Positions 35,484 to 43,784 of a DNA stretch of 64,000 nt are shown one piece after another (position 1 is the first letter of the stretch; every line of letters begins with the position of its first letter). The stretch lies in contig NZ_RXMA01000007.1 in the NCBI RefSeq assembly GCF_003966125.1, positions 124,001 through 188,000 on the forward strand. Reading direction: 5' to 3'. Below the pieces are notes generated by a model. It worked only from the letters and a program-made list of their open reading frames with translations, was not told where the DNA came from and ran no database searches. Origin of the DNA: Azospirillum griseum. GTDB taxonomy: Bacteria; Pseudomonadota; Alphaproteobacteria; Azospirillales; Azospirillaceae. The position numbers and the translations under genes are program-made.

Positions 35484-36785
35484 ATGGCACGGATCATCGG
35501 CGGCATCGCCTGTTCCCACACCCCGACCATCGGATTCGCCGTGGATGGCGACAAGCGCCACGACCCGGTTTGGGCACCGATCTTCGAAGGGTTCGAACCG
35601 GTGCGCCGCTGGCTGGTGGAGAAGAAGCCCGACGCCCTGTTCATGATCTTCAACGATCACGTGACGTCCTTCTTCTTCGACCATTATTCCGCCTTCACCC
35701 TGGGCATCGACACCCAATACGGCGTCGCCGACGAGGGCGGTGGCGCGCGCGATCTGCCGCCGGTCCCCGGCCACGCCGCCCTCGCCCAGCACATCGGGGC
35801 CTCGCTGATGGCCGACGAGTTCGACATGTCCTTTTTCCAGGACAAGCCGCTCGACCATGGCTGCCTGTCGCCGCTGTCGGTGCTGTGCGACCGCCCGGAC
35901 GGCGCATGGCCGGTCCCGATCGTGCCGCTGGCGGTGGGCGTGCTGCAATTCCCGATCCCGTCGGCGGCGCGCTGTTACAAGCTGGGCCGGGCGCTGCGCC
36001 GGGCCATCGAATCCTACCCGGAGGATATGACGGTCGCCATCGTCGCCACCGGCGGCCTGTCCCATCAGGTGCATGGGGCCAGGGCCGGTTTCAACAACAC
36101 CGAATGGGACCGCCAGTTCCTGGACCTGTTCGCGAACGACCCGGAGGCGCTGACCCGCCTGACCATCGCGGATTACGCCGAGCTGGGCGGTGTCGAGGGG
36201 GCCGAGGTCATCATGTGGCTGATCATGCGCGGCGCGCTGTCGGCCAGCATCGAGACGGTGCACCAGTCCTATTGCCTGCCGTCGATGACCGGGATCGCCA
36301 CCGCGATCTACGAGAACCGCGACCGGCCGCTGCCCAAGGACAAGGAGGCGGAGCAGCGCGCGCACATCGCCCATCAGTTGGCGGGGGCCGAGGCCATCGC
36401 GGGCATCCACCCCTTCACCCACGCGGTCAGCGTCCGCGCCTACCGTCTCAACAAATTCCTGCACCGCATGATCGACCCGGCGCACCGCCAACGCTTCCTG
36501 GACGAGCCGGAGGCGAGCTTTGCCGCCGCTGGCTTGACCGAGGAGGAAAAGGACATGGTCCGCCGCCGCGATTGGGACGCCCTGATCCGCTACGGCGTCA
36601 TCTTCTTCATGCTGGAAAAGCTGGGGGCGGTCGTCGGCGTGTCGAACCTGCACATCTACGCCGCCATGCGCGGCCAGACGCTGGAGCGGTTCCAGGCCAC
36701 CCGCAACGCCCCGAACGCCCTTTATTCGGTCGCGGGCAAGCAGGGCCGGGAAGCCCTTGCCTGGAACACGGACACGAGCAAGTGA
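35484..36785 (+). CDS. galA: Gallate dioxygenase (fused LigB-LigA extradiol dioxygenase)
   Basis: This 433-residue class III extradiol dioxygenase opens the ring of gallate to 4-oxalomesaconate using Fe(II) and O2. The N-terminal LigB-type catalytic domain (residues 1-275) has iron ligands His12 (ACSHTPT) and His59 (FNDHV) with a glutamate near residue 245. Residues about 290-420 form a LigA-like domain (FLDEPEASFAAAGLT, ending with a helix-rich region), as in DesB and GalA, where protocatechuate 4,5-dioxygenases have two chains. AAGGAGA precedes the ATG. The fused form and the absence of LigC and LigI genes argue for gallate rather than protocatechuate. Confidence 0.92.
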   Translation: MARIIGGIACSHTPTIGFAVDGDKRHDPVWAPIFEGFEPVRRWLVEKKPDALFMIFNDHVTSFFFDHYSAFTLGIDTQYGVADEGGGARDLPPVPGHAALAQHIGASLMADEFDMSFFQDKPLDHGCLSPLSVLCDRPDGAWPVPIVPLAVGVLQFPIPSAARCYKLGRALRRAIESYPEDMTVAIVATGGLSHQVHGARAGFNNTEWDRQFLDLFANDPEALTRLTIADYAELGGVEGAEVIMWLIMRGALSASIETVHQSYCLPSMTGIATAIYENRDRPLPKDKEAEQRAHIAHQLAGAEAIAGIHPFTHAVSVRAYRLNKFLHRMIDPAHRQRFLDEPEASFAAAGLTEEEKDMVRRRDWDALIRYGVIFFMLEKLGAVVGVSNLHIYAAMRGQTLERFQATRNAPNALYSVAGKQGREALAWNTDTSK

Positions 36786-36795
36786 GCGCACGCCC

Positions 36796-37824
36796 ATGAT
36801 CATCGACATTCACGGCCATTACACCACCGCACCCAAGGCGCTGGAGGACTGGCGCGCCCGGCAGATCGCCGGTCTGACCGATCCGTCCCAAGCGCCCAAG
36901 GCGTCGGACCTCTCCATCAGCGACGACGCCTTGATCGAGAGCATCGAGACCAACCAACTTGCCAAGATGCGGGAACGCGGTCTGGACCTCACCGTGTTTT
37001 CGCCACGGGCGAGCTTCATGGCGCACCACATCGGCGATTTCCAGACCTCCGCCACCTGGGCGGCGATCTGCAACGAGCTGTGCCACCGGGTCGCGCGACT
37101 CTTTCCCGACCATTTCATCGGCGCGGCCATGCTGCCGCAATCGCCGGGCGTCGATCCCAAGACCTGCCTGCCGGAACTTGAAAAGTGCGTCACCGAGTAT
37201 GGCGTCGTCGCCATCAACCTCAACCCCGACCCGTCGGGTGGGCATTGGACGTCGCCGCCGCTGTCCGACCGTTCCTGGTACCCGATCTACGAGGCGATGG
37301 TCGCCTATGACCTGCCGGCGATGATCCACGTCTCGACCTCCTGCAACGCCTGCTTCCACACCACCGGCGCCCATTACCTGAACGCCGACACCACGGCGTT
37401 CATGCAATGTCTGACCTCGGACCTGTTCAAGGATTTTCCCACGCTGAAATTCATCATCCCCCACGGCGGCGGGGCCGTTCCCTACCATTGGGGCCGGTTC
37501 CGTGGTCTGGCGCAGGAGCTGAAGAAGCCGCAGCTCCGCGAGCATCTGCTGCACAACATCTTTTTCGACACCTGCGTCTATCACCAGCCGGGGATCGACC
37601 TGCTGACCACGGTCATTCCGGTCGACAACATCCTGTTCGCGTCGGAGATGATCGGCGCGGTGCGCGGCATCGATCCGGAGACCGGGCACGCCTACGACGA
37701 CACCCGCCGCTACATCGACGCGACGCTGAACCTGTCCGATGAGGACCGCTTCAAGGTCTATGAGGGCAACGCGCGCCGCGTCTACCCGCGCCTGGACCGG
37801 GCGCTCAAGGCCAAAGGACGCTGA
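36796..37824 (+). CDS. ligJ: 4-oxalomesaconate hydratase, LigJ type (amidohydrolase-related family)
   Basis: This is a 342-residue metal-dependent hydratase of the amidohydrolase-2 fold. The metal-binding IDIHGHYTT start, [51 protein letters not shown] and [17 protein letters not shown] are shared with Sphingobium LigJ as I remember it. It adds water to 4-oxalomesaconate to give 4-carboxy-4-hydroxy-2-oxoadipate. The Pseudomonas gal cluster uses the unrelated GalB for this step, so this cluster mixes gal and lig types. The ATG lies 10 bp after the galA stop. Confidence 0.93.
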   Translation: MIIDIHGHYTTAPKALEDWRARQIAGLTDPSQAPKASDLSISDDALIESIETNQLAKMRERGLDLTVFSPRASFMAHHIGDFQTSATWAAICNELCHRVARLFPDHFIGAAMLPQSPGVDPKTCLPELEKCVTEYGVVAINLNPDPSGGHWTSPPLSDRSWYPIYEAMVAYDLPAMIHVSTSCNACFHTTGAHYLNADTTAFMQCLTSDLFKDFPTLKFIIPHGGGAVPYHWGRFRGLAQELKKPQLREHLLHNIFFDTCVYHQPGIDLLTTVIPVDNILFASEMIGAVRGIDPETGHAYDDTRRYIDATLNLSDEDRFKVYEGNARRVYPRLDRALKAKGR

Positions 37825-37826
37825 TC

Positions 37827-38528
37827 ATGAGCATGACCAACCGCATGAACACTCTGGGCATCGTGAAGCGCACCATCCTGCGGGCCGACCGGGCCGCAGT
37901 GGACCGCCTGTCCGCCTTCGGCGTCTCAACCGTGCACGAGGCCATGGGGCGGGTCGGGCTGATGAAGCCCACCCTGCGGCCGATCTACGCCGGGGCACGC
38001 CTGTGCGGCACGGCGGTGACGGTGCTGCTGCAACCGGGCGACAATTGGATGCTGCACGTCGCCGCCGAACAGATTCAGCCCGGCGACGTGGTGGTCGCGG
38101 CGGTGACGGCCGACAGCAGCGATGGATTCTTCGGCGATCTGCTCGCCACCTCCTTCCGGGCGCGGGGGGCGGTGGGGCTGGTCATCGACGGCGGCGTGCG
38201 CGACGTCCGCGATCTGACCGCGATGAATTTTCCCGTGTTCTCCAAGGCGATCAGCGCCAAGGGGACCGTCAAGGCGACCCTGGGCAGCGTCAACGTCCCG
38301 GTCGTCTGCGCCGGGGCGCTGGTCCATCCCGGCGATGTGGTGATCGCCGACGACGACGGGGTGGTGGTGGTTCCGGCGGCGGCCGCCGCCGCCGCCGCCG
38401 ACGCCGCGCACGCGCGCGAAGCCAACGAGGCGGGCAAGCGCGCGCGTCTGGCCGCCGGGGAACTCGGCCTCGACCTGTATTCCATGCGCGAGGGGTTGGC
38501 GAAGGCTGGCCTCACCTATGTGGACTGA
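37827..38528 (+). CDS. ligK: 4-carboxy-4-hydroxy-2-oxoadipate aldolase/oxaloacetate decarboxylase, RraA fold
   Basis: This is a 233-residue RraA-family aldolase (LigK/GalC/ProA). It splits 4-carboxy-4-hydroxy-2-oxoadipate into pyruvate and oxaloacetate with a divalent metal. Conserved pieces are [61 protein letters not shown] (core [12 protein letters not shown] and DGGVRD with the metal/arginine site) and [12 protein letters not shown]. An Ala-rich helix follows (residues about 180-200). AAAGGA precedes the start and only 2 bp separate it from ligJ, so the two are coupled. Confidence 0.93.
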   Translation: MSMTNRMNTLGIVKRTILRADRAAVDRLSAFGVSTVHEAMGRVGLMKPTLRPIYAGARLCGTAVTVLLQPGDNWMLHVAAEQIQPGDVVVAAVTADSSDGFFGDLLATSFRARGAVGLVIDGGVRDVRDLTAMNFPVFSKAISAKGTVKATLGSVNVPVVCAGALVHPGDVVIADDDGVVVVPAAAAAAAADAAHAREANEAGKRARLAAGELGLDLYSMREGLAKAGLTYVD

Positions 38529-38532
38529 CGCC

Positions 38533-39462
38533 ATGACCCAAACCGCAACCCCTTGGCAGGACTGGACCATCGGCCTGATCGGCTATGGCGAGGTGGGCCG
38601 CATCCTGGCCGAGGATTTGGCCGCGCGCGGCGTGACCCGCCTGCTCGCCTCGGACATCAAGCTGGGCGGCCCGGACGAACAGCCGCTGATCGACCACGCC
38701 GCACGCCACGGCGTCGCCCTGATCGCCGATCCGGCCCGGCTGGCGGCGGCGGCCGATCTGGTGATCGTCGCCGTGACCGCCGCCCAGGCGGTGGCGGTGG
38801 CCGAAGCCGCCGCGCCGGGGGTGCGCGCGGGCGGCTGGTATCTCGACCTCAATTCCGCCTCGCCCGGTGCCAAGGCGCGGGCGGCGGAGCGGGTGGCGGC
38901 GGTGGGTGGCCGCTTCGTCGAGGGGGCGGTGATGACGTCGGTCCCGCCCTACCGGATCAAGGTGCCGCTGCTGCTGGGCGGCCCCGACGCCGCCGGGCTG
39001 GAACCGGGGCTGACCGCGCTCGGCTTTGCCGCCACGGTGGCGGACGCGCGGCTGGGCGTGGCGTCGGCCACCAAGATGTGCCGGTCGGTGATGATCAAGG
39101 GGCTTGAGGCCATGGTGATCGAAAGCTTCACCGCCGCGCGCGCCTATGGGGTTGAGGACGCGGTGCTGGCGTCGCTGGCGGAAACCTTTCCCGGCATCGA
39201 TTGGGAACAGACCGGGGCCTATTTCTTCCAGCGGGTGATCCAGCATGGTGCCCGCCGGGCGGAGGAAATGCGCGAGGTGGCGCAGACGGTGCGCGAGATC
39301 GGCCTGACCCCCTGGTCGGCGTCCGGCACCGCCGACCGTCAGGCCTGGGTGGCCGAACAGGCCGGACAGGGCGTCTTCGGACCGAAGGACAGCCCCGCTT
39401 TCGCCCGGTCCGACGACTGGCGCGTCGAGGCCGACCGCATCCTGTCTCGCCCCCCATCGTAG
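38533..39462 (+). CDS. NAD(P)-dependent oxidoreductase, 6-phosphogluconate dehydrogenase-like with DUF1932-type C-terminus
   Basis: This is a 309-residue protein. The Rossmann fold starts at once (IGLIGYGEVGRILAEDL), giving GXGXXG. The middle holds the beta-hydroxyacid dehydrogenase-like LDLNSASPGAKAR and GRFVEGAVMTSVPP, and the helical C-terminal domain has SATKMCRSVMIKGLEAMVIES, where the Lys is in the usual catalytic place. I use the ATG at 38533; an in-frame ATG overlapping ligK (38518) is possible. The gallate route to pyruvate and oxaloacetate needs no such enzyme, so it may act on a side product or a related ring-cleavage substrate. Function unknown. Confidence 0.85.
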   Translation: MTQTATPWQDWTIGLIGYGEVGRILAEDLAARGVTRLLASDIKLGGPDEQPLIDHAARHGVALIADPARLAAAADLVIVAVTAAQAVAVAEAAAPGVRAGGWYLDLNSASPGAKARAAERVAAVGGRFVEGAVMTSVPPYRIKVPLLLGGPDAAGLEPGLTALGFAATVADARLGVASATKMCRSVMIKGLEAMVIESFTAARAYGVEDAVLASLAETFPGIDWEQTGAYFFQRVIQHGARRAEEMREVAQTVREIGLTPWSASGTADRQAWVAEQAGQGVFGPKDSPAFARSDDWRVEADRILSRPPS

Positions 39463-39577
39463 GGGCTGGCGGCTGGAAGGGGACCGTCAGGGCGGAACCG
39501 GGGCACGAAGGTCCCGGCACAGGCCCGGCGGGCGGGTTTGAGGGCAGGTCAGACGACAATCGCCTTGCGCTGCGACG

Positions 39578-40735
39578 ATGACGACCGCCATCATCCACCT
39601 CCGCGCGGCGTCATCCGCGTGGCCAGCGCCAAGGAACCGCCACCCCGTGACCAACCGCCGCCCGGAACCGCCCGCCCCCGCCACCGCCAGCCCCTCCGGC
39701 AGCAGCGCCGGAAAACCGCGCAAGCCGCGTTCCTCGCGCACCGGGCGGGCCACCATGGCCGATGTGGCGGAACGGGCCGGGGTCAGCGCCATCACCGTGT
39801 CGCGCGCCTTCAAACGCCCGGAACTGGTCGCCCCCGATCTGCGCACCCGGATTCTGGAGGTGGCGCAGGGCATGGGCTATGTCCCCAACCAGGCCGCCAG
39901 CGCGCTCGCTTCGGCCCGGTCGATGACCGTCGCGGTGCTGATTCCATCGATGACCAACACCGTGTTCGTCGAAACGCTGGCCGGGATCCACGACGTGCTG
40001 CACCCGCGCGGCTATCAGCTTCTGATCGGTGTCTCGCACTATTCGCCGGTGGAGGAGGAGCGGCTGCTGCGCGCCTATCTGCAATTCCAGCCCGACGGCA
40101 TCCTGTTGACCGGCAACGACCACACCGCCGCCACCCAGACCTACCTTGCCGCTCTGCGCAGCCCGACCGTCCACATGATGGAACTGCTCGACGACCCGGA
40201 CCGCTACAGCGTCGGCTGTTCGCAGTTCGAAGGCGGGCATTTGATGACCCGCCATTTGCTGGAACGCGGCTACCGCCGCATCGGGTTTGCCGCTGTGCAG
40301 TTGGACCCGCGCACGCTGGCCCGGCTGGACGGCTACCGACAGGCGTTGCGCGAGGCCGGGCTGTACGACCCCCGCCGGGTGTTGCAGGTGCCGGAACCCT
40401 CCTCCCTCAGCCTGGGCGCGGCGATGCTCGACCGCATCGTCGATGGCGAGGTCGATTGCGACGCCATGTTCTTCTGCAACGACGATCTGGCGCAGGGCGC
40501 GCTCTACCAATGCCAACGGCGCGGCGTGCGTGTGCCGGAGCGGTTGGCCATCGCCGGGTTCAACGATCTGGCCGCCTCGGCCTGGACCACCCCGGCGCTG
40601 ACGACGGTGGCCACCCCGCGTTACGAGATCGGGCGGGAATCGGCGGCGATGCTGCTGGAGTTGATGGAAGGCCGCAAACCGAAGAGCCGCCGCCTGGATC
40701 TCGGCCTGCGCTTCGTCGGGCGGGAGAGCACCTGA
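39578..40735 (+). CDS. LacI-family transcriptional regulator (GntR/gluconate type)
   Basis: This is a 385-residue regulator. A disordered, Pro/Arg-rich N-terminus of about 55 residues precedes the LacI helix-turn-helix (TMADVAERAGVSAITVSRAF) and hinge (YVPNQAASALASARS). A periplasmic-binding-protein-like effector domain follows to residue 385. The long N-terminus suggests the real start may be internal, for example the GTG at 39647, but no site settles it. It follows the gallate cluster by 115 bp and may control the orphan oxidoreductase or an unlinked sugar-acid operon. Confidence 0.88.
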   Translation: MTTAIIHLRAASSAWPAPRNRHPVTNRRPEPPAPATASPSGSSAGKPRKPRSSRTGRATMADVAERAGVSAITVSRAFKRPELVAPDLRTRILEVAQGMGYVPNQAASALASARSMTVAVLIPSMTNTVFVETLAGIHDVLHPRGYQLLIGVSHYSPVEEERLLRAYLQFQPDGILLTGNDHTAATQTYLAALRSPTVHMMELLDDPDRYSVGCSQFEGGHLMTRHLLERGYRRIGFAAVQLDPRTLARLDGYRQALREAGLYDPRRVLQVPEPSSLSLGAAMLDRIVDGEVDCDAMFFCNDDLAQGALYQCQRRGVRVPERLAIAGFNDLAASAWTTPALTTVATPRYEIGRESAAMLLELMEGRKPKSRRLDLGLRFVGREST

Positions 40736-40744
40736 CCGAACCGG

Positions 40745-40783
40745 CGCGGCGTCGGAACCGCCACGGACGGAACCGACGCCGCG
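40745..40783. terminator. Hairpin between convergent LacI and cysteine-protein genes
   Basis: CGCGGCGTCGG (40745-40755) pairs perfectly with CCGACGCCGCG (40773-40783), with a 17-nt loop. Only GTTC follows, so the U-tract is weak; still, the position between two converging genes fits a bidirectional terminator. Confidence 0.6.
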
Positions 40784-40801
40784 TTCACACACCGACCGGC
40801 G

Positions 40802-41119
40802 TCAGCTGTTCCAGCCGGAATAGCGTTCGCACAGCTTGTTCATGGCCGCACCCTTGTCGGTTTCGGCGAACTTCGCCAGGCTGCCCCGGAAATCGTCGGG
40901 GGTTTCGTTCCACATGCAGGTGCACCAAGCCTGGGCCTTGGTCTGGCCGGGGATCAGGCTGGCTTCGTCGCCACCGGTGTAGATGGACTTGGAATAGCTC
41001 AGGCACTGGGCGTATTGGGCATCGCCCGCCGGAACCGTGTTGTAGGTGTCGGCGGCAAAGGACGCACCCGCAGCGCAGAGAACAATCGCCGAAACAACCG
41101 TCGCAAGCACGCGTTTCAT
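40802..41119 (-). CDS. Small secreted protein with four cysteines, unknown function
   Basis: This is a 105-residue protein not recognised by family. A clear Sec signal peptide (MKRVLATVVSAIVLC, cleavage after ASFA at about residue 22) shows export. The mature part of about 83 residues has four cysteines (AQCLSY, WCTC, KLCERY), enough for two disulfides, and many Asp/Glu/Lys residues. The start is the ATG after GGGGAGTG; reading frames extending further upstream lack a leader. It stands alone, between a LacI gene and a broken MocR gene. It might be a periplasmic binding or inhibitor protein; no function is claimed. Confidence 0.75.
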   Translation of the reverse strand: MKRVLATVVSAIVLCAAGASFAADTYNTVPAGDAQYAQCLSYSKSIYTGGDEASLIPGQTKAQAWCTCMWNETPDDFRGSLAKFAETDKGAAMNKLCERYSGWNS

Positions 41120-41197
41120 TCTTGTCACTCCCCATTGTCGCCAGGATGAGGCCCGGCGCGGCGCGCGCAGGGCTGTGCAACTCATATCAGATTTTTA

Positions 41198-42699
41198 TCA
41201 ATCCGATGAGCGGTTTCGCGCCACGACCAGCCCGGCCAGCACCGCCACCCCCCGGCGCACCGTCTCCGCGTCCAACGCGGCGTAGCCCATGACCAGACCG
41301 GCGCAGGCCGGGCGCTCCCCGCCCGGCGCGTAAAGCGGTGACACCGGATACAGCCCGATCCCGGCAGCCTGCCCCTCGGCCACCAGCGCGGCCTCCTGAT
41401 CGGCGGGGATTCCCGGCAGCCACAGCACGACGTGCAACCCGGCCTCGGTTCCGGCCACCAGGGCGGAATCGCCCAGCTCAGTCGCCAGCGCCGCCAGCAG
41501 CGCCGCCCGCCGCTCGGCGTTCCTGCGGCGGACGCTGCGGACATGGCGGTCATAAGCCCCGCTGATCATCAGGTCGGCCACCGCCTCCTGCTCCAACAGC
41601 GGGGCGTGGCGGTCGGTCAGGCGCTTGGCCTCGGCAAAGGGCCGCTCCAACCCCGGCGGGACGACGAGGTAGCCCAGCCGCAGGGTTGGCGACAGCGTTT
41701 TCGACAGGGTGCCGACATAGATCACCGACTCCGGGGCCAGCGTCTGGAGCGGCGGAATCGGGGCGACGCCGTGACGGTACTCCCCATCGTAATCATCCTC
41801 GACCACCACGCCGCCGCCGCGCGCCGCCCAGTCCAGCAAGGCCCGCCGCCGCGCCGCCGACAGCACCCCGCCCAGCGGAAACTGGTGCGACGGCGTGACA
41901 TAGGCCAGCGCCGCCGCCGCCAGCGCCTCGCCGCGCAACCCGTCGGTGCGCAGGCCCTCGGCGTCCACCGCAACCGGAATCTCCACCCCGCCAACCGCCG
42001 CAAAGGCATGGCGCGCCAGCGCGTAGCCGGGGTTTTCGAACAGAAACCGGTCGCCAGGGTCGAGCAGCAGCCGCGCGCACAGATCCACCCCCTGTTGCGA
42101 GCCGTTGACAATGATGATCCGCTCCGGCGTGCAACGGATGCCACGCGCGCGCCACAGATAACCGTGCAGCGCGTCCCGCAGCGACTCCGACCCGCGCGGG
42201 TCGTCGTAGCGCAGCCGCGCCGGACGCCGCAGGCAGACCCGGTTGACCGCCCGTCGCCACGCCAAAACCGGAAAATCCGCCCCCGACAGGTCGCCATAGC
42301 GGAAATCCGCCACCCGCACCGACCGCGTCGGAGCCGGAGGCGGCAGCGCCAGCAGCCGCTGGGCAAAGGCCGACAACCGACGCGCGCCGTCCGGCGGCGG
42401 TTCGGCGGTGGGCATCGCCGCCCCACCCCCGGCACCACCACCGCCCGCGCGCCGGGGCGGCTGTCCAGAAAGCCCTCGGCGATCAATTGCCCATAGGCCG
42501 CCGTCACCGTGGTGCGCGACACTCCCCACTCCGCCGCCAGGGCGCGGGTGGCGGGCAGACGGCTGCCGGGCGGGTGAAAACCGTTGTGGATCCGTTCCTT
42601 GATCGCCGCCACGATCCGCCGCGCCACACCGTCCTGCATCAACTGGCCCACCAAAATGCGTTGGAACTGGATGTTCCCCCAATCCAGATTGTCTGTCAT
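41198..42699 (-). pseudogene. MocR-type regulator (GntR HTH plus aminotransferase domain) with frameshift
   Basis: The N-terminal part, from the ATG at 42699 (MTDNLDWGNIQF), is a GntR winged helix (LAAEWGVSRTTVTAAYGQL, then EGFLDSRPGARAVV). It is in one frame. The class I aminotransferase-like domain with its PLP lysine (VIYVGTLSKTLSPTLRLGY) is in another. The frames meet at 42421-42430, in two short G-runs of the coding strand; one extra G in either run would give a continuous 500-residue protein of ordinary MocR length. It is thus either a recent single-base deletion or a homopolymer error. MocR regulators usually control vitamin B6 or amino acid genes; the PaiB-like gene 31 bp away, divergent, is the likely target. 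Confidence 0.85.
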
Positions 42700-42730
42700 C
42701 CGTGGGGAACGACGCAAGGAGACCACACCG

Positions 42731-43354
42731 ATGCACATTCCCCCCGCCTTTCGCGACGACGACACCGACCGGGTGCGGGACACCATCCGCGCCACCCGGC
42801 TTGCCCAGATCATCACCGCCACCGCCGATGGGCCGCTGGCCACCCCGCTGCCGCTGCTGTTCGACGAGACGGAGGGCGAGCACGGAACCCTCTACGGCCA
42901 TTTTTCGCGCGCCAACCCGCAGGCCCACACCCCACCGATCGGCGACGCGCTGGCCCTGTTCATGGGGCCGGACGCCTATGTCTCCCCCGGCTGGTATCCG
43001 ACCAAGCGGGAGACGGAAAAGGTGGTCCCGACCTGGAACTACATTGCCGTCCAGGCCTTTGGTCCGCTGGAGGTCTTCGACGACCCCGCCCGCCTGCTGG
43101 CGCTCGTCACCCGCCTGACCGACCGGCACGAGGGCGGACGCCCCACCCCCTGGTCGGTGGCGGACGCCCCGCCCGACTTTATCCAGGCCCAGTTGCGCGG
43201 CATCGTCGGCCTGCGCCTGCCGATCCGGCGGCTGGAGGGCAAGCGCAAGCTCAGCCAGAACCGCAACGCCGCCGACCGCGCCGGTGTGGCCGCCGGTCTG
43301 GCCGCCAGCCCGCTGGACAGCGACCGCGCGGTGGCTCCGCTCATCCCGCTGTAA
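42731..43354 (+). CDS. FMN-binding negative transcriptional regulator (PaiB-like)
   Basis: This is a 207-residue protein of the split-barrel flavin-binding fold. MHIPPAFRDDDTDRV at the start, HFSRANPQ, FMGPDAYVSPGWYPTK and VVPTWNYIAVQAFG are the family blocks, and the end KRKLSQNRNAADRAGVAAGL is conserved in PaiB proteins. AAGGAG lies 9 bp before the ATG. Bacillus PaiB was described as a regulator, but most members are probably flavin/heme-linked enzymes. Divergent pairing with a MocR regulator is common for this family, which suggests B6 or amine metabolism. Confidence 0.88.
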   Translation: MHIPPAFRDDDTDRVRDTIRATRLAQIITATADGPLATPLPLLFDETEGEHGTLYGHFSRANPQAHTPPIGDALALFMGPDAYVSPGWYPTKRETEKVVPTWNYIAVQAFGPLEVFDDPARLLALVTRLTDRHEGGRPTPWSVADAPPDFIQAQLRGIVGLRLPIRRLEGKRKLSQNRNAADRAGVAAGLAASPLDSDRAVAPLIPL

Positions 43355-43784
43355 CACCGACCCGCCCATGACGTGACACGCCGCGTTGCGTTCAAACGGA
43401 CCGCATCACACCACAAACCGCCTTGAAAGGCAGGGGCCGCACCGGCAACGGACGGCCCTTTCTTTTGCGCCTGCCCGGACGCCGGATCGAGGTGCCAATG
43501 GGATAAAACCTTAAGGTGTTTTGCGATTGCACAAAATCTCTGATCGGTGGTCAAATTTTTTGATAAAATGCGAGTTGTTTCCAAGAATCATCGTCTCAAT
43601 CCGACACACATTCGTGTTTCACGCAATTTAAACCACGCTCAATTGCAGTTTTATGATTCGAAAATAGTTCGCGCTGCGCTGCACATTCATCGAATGAGAG
43701 GAAATCTTTTTATTTTTTCCCTCAATGGTGCAATAACCGGGTGTCCGCGCTGTGTTGGCGGCCGTCGCAAAGGAGATTCACCGC
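43355..43784. other. Long intergenic region, AT-rich in the second half
   Basis: There are 430 bp without a gene. The first part carries the paiB-like terminator. From about 43500 to 43740 the sequence is much more AT-rich than the rest of the window, with runs such as TTTTTTGATAAAATG and TTTTTATTTTTTCCC. It is a probable regulated promoter region for the MenD-like gene. I see no convincing -35/-10 pair or RNA gene. Confidence 0.6.
43434..43466 (+). terminator. Rho-independent terminator after paiB-like gene
   Basis: GGGCCG (43434-43439) pairs with CGGCCC (43453-43458) across a 13-nt loop and is followed by TTTCTTTT, a good U-tract. Confidence 0.75.

Noticed and set aside
33456..36809. A 1117-codon open frame on the - strand across galD, the transporter and gallate dioxygenase genes
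   Set aside because: It is antisense to three well-supported genes, with low-complexity Gln/Gly/His/Arg content.
41198..43369. A single 723-residue protein covering the MocR region and beyond
   Set aside because: Its N-terminal 300 residues are not protein-like and run antisense to the PaiB-like gene; the true HTH is in another frame, so a frameshift explains the region better.
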